Positions 6,863 through 10,798 of a stretch of 10,798 nt of DNA are shown one piece after another. The position numbers and the translations under genes are program-made. Below the pieces are notes generated by a model. It was not told the origin of the DNA. It did not search any database and saw nothing but the letters and a program-made list of their open reading frames with translations. Within the stretch, counting starts at the first letter, position 1. Each line of letters begins with the position of its first letter. The stretch comes from Bacteroidia bacterium. GTDB taxonomy: Bacteria; Bacteroidota; Bacteroidia; Bacteroidales; GCA-2748055. Location of the stretch: contig SPBY01000054.1 of assembly GCA_004525825.1 (NCBI GenBank), positions 1 through 10,798 of the forward strand, read 5' to 3'.

Positions 6863-6895
6863 TAAGCTGAAAAGTTAACCATAATCCCACTTGAA

Positions 6896-7786
6896 ATGAA
6901 GTATTTAAATCACACCCTGGTGCTGGTTTTATCACTCGCCCTGTTCGCCTCCTGCGGCAACAAAAGCAAGAAGGACCAGACTTCCGGCACTTTCGACATT
7001 CAAGACTATATCAAAACGGCCGAGACCATCGATCCCTCACTGAACAGTGTGGATCAGGTTTTCAGAATCCTGGAAATGGTAAATGCTGAGTATTATGATG
7101 TTCTCACCAATGATCCTTACAGTGCGCACTCTTACAAAGCTTCTTATCCCATTGCCGCTGCCAATCTGGGAGTCTACGTTACAGATATACTCTACCACTT
7201 TTACGGGGAGGCCACCGAGACCATGTATCTGACTTTCCAGGCTGCACAGGAACTCGCGAAACACATCGGTGTGGAATCGGAATTCGGAGCATGGACCCTT
7301 GAAAAGCTTGAAGGTTCAACTTTGCATCGCGACACCATCACCATGATGTTCAATGCCCTTTTGGTAGACAGTGAAAAATACCAATCTGAAAAAGAGATGG
7401 TTTTTGTCCACACTGCCTTTCTTACCGGAGCATTTGTTGAGAAGGTACATATCACAGGCAACCTTCTGAAGCAAAAGCTGCTGGTGGAAGAGAAGAGTAA
7501 GGAAGACGAGGGAGACATCCGTGAGCTTCTGGTGATCTATCTGAACCAGCTCAATCCCTCCACCGGAATATTGTATGATGCATTTTTTAGGCAGCAGGAT
7601 CAGCTTAAAGGGGTTGTTGTACTGAATACTTTCGAACAACTGAAGGCCCTCTCAGAACAACTGATTAAGTTGAAATCCGAACTAGCCGTAGCGCCCATCA
7701 GCGATATTGCATCAAACGAAGAACTGAAAACTTCGTTCCAGTTGATCGAGAATCTTCGGAATGCGATTGTCACTTCTGGCCAATAA
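6896..7786 (+). CDS. Uncharacterised helical lipoprotein
   Basis: A 296-residue protein I do not recognise as a named family. The N-terminus (MKYLNHTLVLVLSLALFASC) is a lipoprotein signal with Cys20 in an FASC lipobox. After it comes a Lys/Ser-rich linker (GNKSKKDQTSG), with no +2 Asp. The rest is predicted mostly alpha-helical, with a conserved-looking block YPIAAANLGVYVTDILYHFY (84-103), EATETMYLTFQAAQELAKHI (105-124), and a charged helix near 190-215 (KLLVEEKSKEDEGDIREL). There is no transmembrane segment beyond the signal, so it is probably anchored in the inner or outer membrane and faces the periplasm or the surface. It stands alone: terminators lie upstream (6801-6835) and downstream (7821-7856), and a promoter-like box is at 6855. 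Nothing in the context gives a function. Confidence 0.85.
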   Translation: MKYLNHTLVLVLSLALFASCGNKSKKDQTSGTFDIQDYIKTAETIDPSLNSVDQVFRILEMVNAEYYDVLTNDPYSAHSYKASYPIAAANLGVYVTDILYHFYGEATETMYLTFQAAQELAKHIGVESEFGAWTLEKLEGSTLHRDTITMMFNALLVDSEKYQSEKEMVFVHTAFLTGAFVEKVHITGNLLKQKLLVEEKSKEDEGDIRELLVIYLNQLNPSTGILYDAFFRQQDQLKGVVVLNTFEQLKALSEQLIKLKSELAVAPISDIASNEELKTSFQLIENLRNAIVTSGQ

Positions 7787-7820
7787 GCCGATAGCAAACA
7801 AACCTTTATTAAATACATCG

Positions 7821-7856
7821 AGCCATCTCCTTCAGGAGGTGGCTTTTTTTGTTTTT
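7821..7856 (+). terminator. Rho-independent terminator after the helical lipoprotein
   Basis: AGCCATCTCC (7821-7830) and GGAGGTGGCT (7835-7844) form a 10-bp stem with one G-U pair and a TTCA loop, followed at once by T7-G-T5 (7844-7856). It is the clearest terminator in the window. It separates the lipoprotein gene from the YccF-led unit, whose promoter must therefore lie between here and 7887; TATATTGT at 7859-7866 is a weak candidate. Confidence 0.88.
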
Positions 7857-7886
7857 CTTATATTGTAGGACAAACTCTAAGGACCT

Positions 7887-8267
7887 ATGAATTTTCTTGG
7901 CAACCTAATCTGGCTCCTTTTTGGCGGACTGGCCACCGCCATTGGATATTTTTTGGGGGGACTGGCCATGATGGTGACCATCATCGGGATCCCATTTGGA
8001 TTTCAGCTGATCAAGATCGGATCGCTCTGCCTCTGGCCCTTTGGCCGCACCTTCAAAGTGGATAAAGGGGAACTGCCCGGGTGCCTCTACAGCCTGCTGA
8101 ACGTGATCTGGCTGCTGATCGCCGGCTTGTGGATTGCCCTCCTTCACATTGTATTCGGATTCCTGCTCTGCATCACCATCATCGGTATACCCTGGGGCAT
8201 GCAGCACTTCAAACTGGTCGGTTTTGCCCTGTCGCCCTTTGGCCGAAATGTGGATATTGTCGGATGA
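7887..8267 (+). CDS. YccF-family inner-membrane protein
   Basis: A 126-residue membrane protein of the YccF family (two tandem YccF domains; E. coli YccF is slightly longer). The duplication is plain: NLIWLLFGG with TIIGIPFGFQLIKIGSLCLWPFGR in the first half, and NVIWLLIAG with TIIGIPWGMQHFKLVGFALSPFGR in the second. Each half has a hydrophobic segment around the IWLL motif and another around TIIGIP, so several membrane crossings are expected. The family has no established biochemical function. The stop codon overlaps the next start (ATGA at 8264-8267), indicating translational coupling with the ThuA-like gene, though the two products have no known joint role. Confidence 0.9.
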   Translation: MNFLGNLIWLLFGGLATAIGYFLGGLAMMVTIIGIPFGFQLIKIGSLCLWPFGRTFKVDKGELPGCLYSLLNVIWLLIAGLWIALLHIVFGFLLCITIIGIPWGMQHFKLVGFALSPFGRNVDIVG

Positions 8268-8971
8268 TGCCACGAATATTATACCTATGGATACTGCTGG
8301 CTGTGGCCGGTTGTTCCAAATCCCCGGAGATCCTGGTAATCACAGGGGGCCATGCATATGATACTACTGAATTCTTTGAGTTGTTCCATTCGCTGGAAGG
8401 CATCAGCTTCGACTCTGTCTCACATCCTGCTGCCCTGGAGCTGCTTTCCTCCTCTAAAGTCGGGAAGTATGACCTGCTGCTCTTTTATGATTACCTGCCA
8501 GATATGCCCTTGGCTGATTCGGTAGTATTCCGGAATCTGACTCAACAGGGCATTCCCATGATCTTCATGCACCATGCCCTTTGCACTTTCCAGCAATGGG
8601 ATGGCTACCCGGAAATGGTGGGTGGCAAATATGTGATGCCCGGCTATGAACCTGATTCAAGCCTTCACTCCGGCTATGCTCACGATGTGGACCTGAGGAT
8701 AGAAGTACTTGATCCCTCTCACCCTGTCACCCGGGGGATCAGTGAATTTATGATTCACGATGAAGGGTACTACAACATACAAATCAACAAAGAGGCTCAC
8801 CCTTTGCTGGGCACCAGCCACCAGTACTGTGCTCCCCAGGTGGCCTGGGTCAAGCAATGCGACAACTCTACCTGCCTCTACCTGATGTTCGGTCACGATA
8901 AACAGGCCTATGTGAATGAGCATCTTAAACTTTTGCTCCAAAATTCGATCCAATGGTTATCTAATCCTTAA
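8264..8971 (+). CDS. ThuA-like lipoprotein
   Basis: A 235-residue protein of the ThuA (trehalose utilisation) group, which has a class I glutamine-amidotransferase-like fold. The start is placed at ATG 8264, overlapping the YccF stop, because it begins a lipoprotein signal (MMPRILYLWILLAVAGC, lipobox VAGC, Cys17); ATG 8267 is equally possible. Motifs include ILVITGGHAYD (23-33), a central PMIFMHHAL (98-106), W112 with GYPEMVGGKY (114-123), HPVTRGI (153-159), DEGYY (166-170) and FGHD (209-212), ending in the usual SIQWL. ThuA-like proteins in Bacteroidota and Planctomycetota often accompany glycoside hydrolases and sugar dehydrogenases, but their reaction is poorly defined and no glutaminase Cys at the nucleophile elbow is evident. 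Predicted periplasmic or surface lipid anchoring. The next gene begins 10 bp downstream. Confidence 0.86.
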   Translation: MMPRILYLWILLAVAGCSKSPEILVITGGHAYDTTEFFELFHSLEGISFDSVSHPAALELLSSSKVGKYDLLLFYDYLPDMPLADSVVFRNLTQQGIPMIFMHHALCTFQQWDGYPEMVGGKYVMPGYEPDSSLHSGYAHDVDLRIEVLDPSHPVTRGISEFMIHDEGYYNIQINKEAHPLLGTSHQYCAPQVAWVKQCDNSTCLYLMFGHDKQAYVNEHLKLLLQNSIQWLSNP

Positions 8972-8981
8972 TACCTGAATC

Positions 8982-10397
8982 ATGAAACAAAAAGCGCGTA
9001 AACCGCTGATTATTAAAATTTTTCTGTACTTACATGTCCTGTTTATTACCTCCTGTACCCAGAACTGGCCCCAGTTTCGGGGCCCCGAAAGCAACATGAT
9101 CGCTACGGCAAAGAACCTGCCCGATACATGGGGACCGTCAGAAAACATCCGATGGAGCACCGAAATTGAAGGGGAAAGCTGGACCTCCCCCGTGGTTTGG
9201 GGCAACAAGATCTTCATAACTTCAGCCATCCCTGTGAAGGTAAGCCCTGCTCCCGAACGCCAGGCTCCGCCGCCGCCCAGACCCCAGGCGGAAGCCGCCG
9301 GTACTTCAGGCAGCGGTCAGAATCCTCCCCCTCCCCCACAGCGTCCTCCCGATCCGGAAGAAGACAAGAGTTACCTGGAGGAAATCTATCGCTGGGAGGT
9401 GAGCTGCCTGGACCTGAAAACCGGAGAAATCCTCTGGAAAGAGGTGGCCAAAGAGGGAAATCCCAGGACCAAAAAAAACCGGGCCACCAACTATGCTTCA
9501 GAAACTCCCGTGACCAACGGCAAAAGACTCTATGCCTATTTTGGTAATAACGGGCTCTATTGCTATGACCTGGAAGGTACCCTGCTGTGGGAAAAGGACC
9601 TGGGAGCATATCCCACATTAAATGGCTGGGGTACAGGATCCTCTCCTTTGCTTTATAAGGACATGTTATATGTCCAGGTAGACAATGAGGAAAGCTCTTT
9701 CCTGGTGGCATTGGATGCAGAAAGCGGAGAGGAGATATGGAAAAAGGAACGTGACGAGCTTACCAACTACAGCACACCCATTATCTGGAAGAACAGCATT
9801 CGCACAGAATTGGTTAGCGGGGGAAAGACGGCACGGTCGTATGATCCCCTGACCGGGGAGCTGTTCTGGGAACTGGAAATTGCGGGATATTACAACATTC
9901 CTTCCCCGGTAAGCGGACAGGATATGTTGTACCTGGGAAATGCAGGATATCGTGATACACCTGGCACCCTGTTTTGCATCAGTGCAGGCGCTGAAGGAGA
10001 CATTACCCCGACTGAAGGAGAAAGCACCAGCAGCGGGGTGGTATGGTCCCATCCGGATGCCCCTACCTCTAATCCCTCACCCTTGTTGTATGAAGAACTG
10101 CTGTACCTGCTCAGCAGCCGGGGAGGCGAAATCACCTGCATAGATGCTGTCACCGGCAAACAGGTTTACAAAGAGAAGATTGACAATGTTGCCGGCTGCT
10201 GGGCCTCACCCTGGGCCTATAAGGACAAGATTTTCTTTACTGATGAGAAAGGAGTAACCCAGGTGTTCAATGCAGGAAGAAACTTTGAAGTGCTCCACCA
10301 GAATGTCCTGGAAGACAAATTCTGGGCATCCATAGCAGTTTCCGGTGACGCCTACCTTATGAAAGGAACAGAGCAGATCTATTGTATCGGGTACTAA
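8982..10397 (+). CDS. PQQ-repeat beta-propeller lipoprotein
   Basis: A 471-residue protein of the PQQ-like (BamB-type) beta-propeller group. The N-terminus carries a lipoprotein signal with lipobox ITSC and Cys25, followed at once by the characteristic WPQFRGP (29-35) and SWTSPVVWGNKIFITSA (66-82). Propeller repeats with the D-xxTG-xxxW motif are LDLKTGEILWKE (143-154), LDAESGEEIWKKE (244-256), YDPLTGELFWELE (287-299) and a worn IDAVTGKQVYKEK (387-399). Residues about 89-126 form a proline-rich insertion (APPPPRPQ and NPPPPPQRPPDP) inside the first part of the propeller. No cytochrome c or quinoprotein dehydrogenase motifs were seen, so a binding or scaffold role outside the cytoplasm is more likely than alcohol dehydrogenase activity. 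It lies between the ThuA-like and GH31-like genes with 10-bp gaps on both sides, which suggests a carbohydrate-related role. Confidence 0.9.
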   Translation: MKQKARKPLIIKIFLYLHVLFITSCTQNWPQFRGPESNMIATAKNLPDTWGPSENIRWSTEIEGESWTSPVVWGNKIFITSAIPVKVSPAPERQAPPPPRPQAEAAGTSGSGQNPPPPPQRPPDPEEDKSYLEEIYRWEVSCLDLKTGEILWKEVAKEGNPRTKKNRATNYASETPVTNGKRLYAYFGNNGLYCYDLEGTLLWEKDLGAYPTLNGWGTGSSPLLYKDMLYVQVDNEESSFLVALDAESGEEIWKKERDELTNYSTPIIWKNSIRTELVSGGKTARSYDPLTGELFWELEIAGYYNIPSPVSGQDMLYLGNAGYRDTPGTLFCISAGAEGDITPTEGESTSSGVVWSHPDAPTSNPSPLLYEELLYLLSSRGGEITCIDAVTGKQVYKEKIDNVAGCWASPWAYKDKIFFTDEKGVTQVFNAGRNFEVLHQNVLEDKFWASIAVSGDAYLMKGTEQIYCIGY

Positions 10398-10407
10398 GCT
10401 ATCATTT

Positions 10408-10798
10408 ATGAAAAACCCGGATATGAGGTACATCCCTCTTTGCTTATCAATACTGCTCTCTCTGTTTTCTGCCTGCAGCAATGATACCTTTATTTCCACC
10501 GAAAACGGAATCATCGCAAGCATAAAAACTTCCAAAGATTCCGGAGTGAAACTGGTCAGGCTCGAAGTAATCCATGAGGATATCATCCGGGTGAGTGCAA
10601 GTCCTGAAGCAGGGTTTCCAGACAGGGAGAGCCTGGTCACCCTTCCCCGGGAAACGACCGGGACGCCCTTTACAGTTGAGAAGAAGGATGAATCTGTGGT
10701 GATCTCCACGGACAAGATCAGGGCAATCCTGTCCCTTCGAAGCGGAGCGGTGCAATTTACCGATACAGATGGCCGTGTTTTACTTCGCGAGAAAGAGG
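10408..10798 (+). CDS. GH31-like glycosidase lipoprotein, N-terminal part
   Basis: This reading frame stays open from ATG 10408 to the right edge (130 codons) and so is truncated by the window. It encodes a lipoprotein signal (IPLCLSILLSLFSAC, lipobox FSAC, Cys23); an in-frame ATG at 10423 could be the true start. The following residues have the pattern of the N-terminal beta-sandwich of GH31 enzymes such as alpha-xylosidases: VKLVRLEVIHEDIIRVSASP, a SLVTLP segment, VVISTDKIRAILSLRSGAVQ and FTDTDGRVLLREKE. The catalytic barrel lies beyond the window, so family and substrate remain provisional. It follows the propeller gene by 10 bp and would be a surface or periplasmic hydrolase of alpha-linked sugars. 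Confidence 0.72.
   Translation, partial: MKNPDMRYIPLCLSILLSLFSACSNDTFISTENGIIASIKTSKDSGVKLVRLEVIHEDIIRVSASPEAGFPDRESLVTLPRETTGTPFTVEKKDESVVISTDKIRAILSLRSGAVQFTDTDGRVLLREKE

Noticed and set aside
8081..8263. Extended start for the ThuA-like protein inside the YccF gene
   Set aside because: The extra 61 residues are out-of-frame YccF sequence and would bury the lipoprotein signal that begins at 8264.

Overview
The window looks like a chromosomal segment of a member of the Bacteroidota, probably a Bacteroidia/Marinilabiliales-type environmental organism. The signs are a TonB-dependent receptor with an N-terminal carboxypeptidase-regulatory-like domain, five cell-envelope lipoproteins with typical Bacteroidota lipoboxes, a GSCFA-family protein, Shine-Dalgarno-poor starts, and promoter-like TAnnTT boxes instead of E. 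coli -10 boxes. Every gene I can support lies on the + strand. No rRNA, tRNA, CRISPR array or insertion sequence was seen.

Layout. (1) 1-360 is AT-rich non-coding DNA with short repeats and a palindrome that abuts the next start codon. (2) 361-1335 encodes an integron-type tyrosine recombinase (IntI) with all catalytic residues and the IntI-specific insertion; no attC cassette array is visible. (3) 1453-2415 encodes a GSCFA-family SGNH-like protein. (4) 2524-4941 and 4953-5693 form a likely two-gene unit: an 805-residue TonB-dependent receptor and a lipoprotein that resembles the DUF2271 group. (5) 5694-6014 is a 321-bp gap with a bulged 25-bp palindrome and a Bacteroidota-like promoter, leading into (6) a lone MacB/LolD-type ABC ATPase (6015-6698), closed by two successive hairpin terminators. 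(7) 6896-7786 encodes an unrecognised helical lipoprotein with its own terminator. (8) 7887 to the right edge is a tightly packed unit: YccF-family membrane protein, ThuA-like lipoprotein (ATGA overlap), PQQ/beta-propeller lipoprotein (10-bp gap) and the start of a GH31-like glycosidase lipoprotein (10-bp gap), which runs off the window.

How they fit together. The last unit looks like surface or periplasmic carbohydrate processing: ThuA-like, propeller and glycoside hydrolase proteins are all predicted to be lipid-anchored. The receptor/lipoprotein pair is probably an uptake module for an unidentified ligand, without a SusD partner. The integrase is the only mobile-DNA gene; its AT-leaning codon use differs from its neighbours and fits transfer. 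I found no clearly undescribed system. The best leads are the regulatory palindrome at the integrase start, the absence of recognisable integron sites beside a complete intI, the orphan ABC ATPase behind a palindrome, and the lipoprotein-rich ThuA/propeller/GH31 unit.
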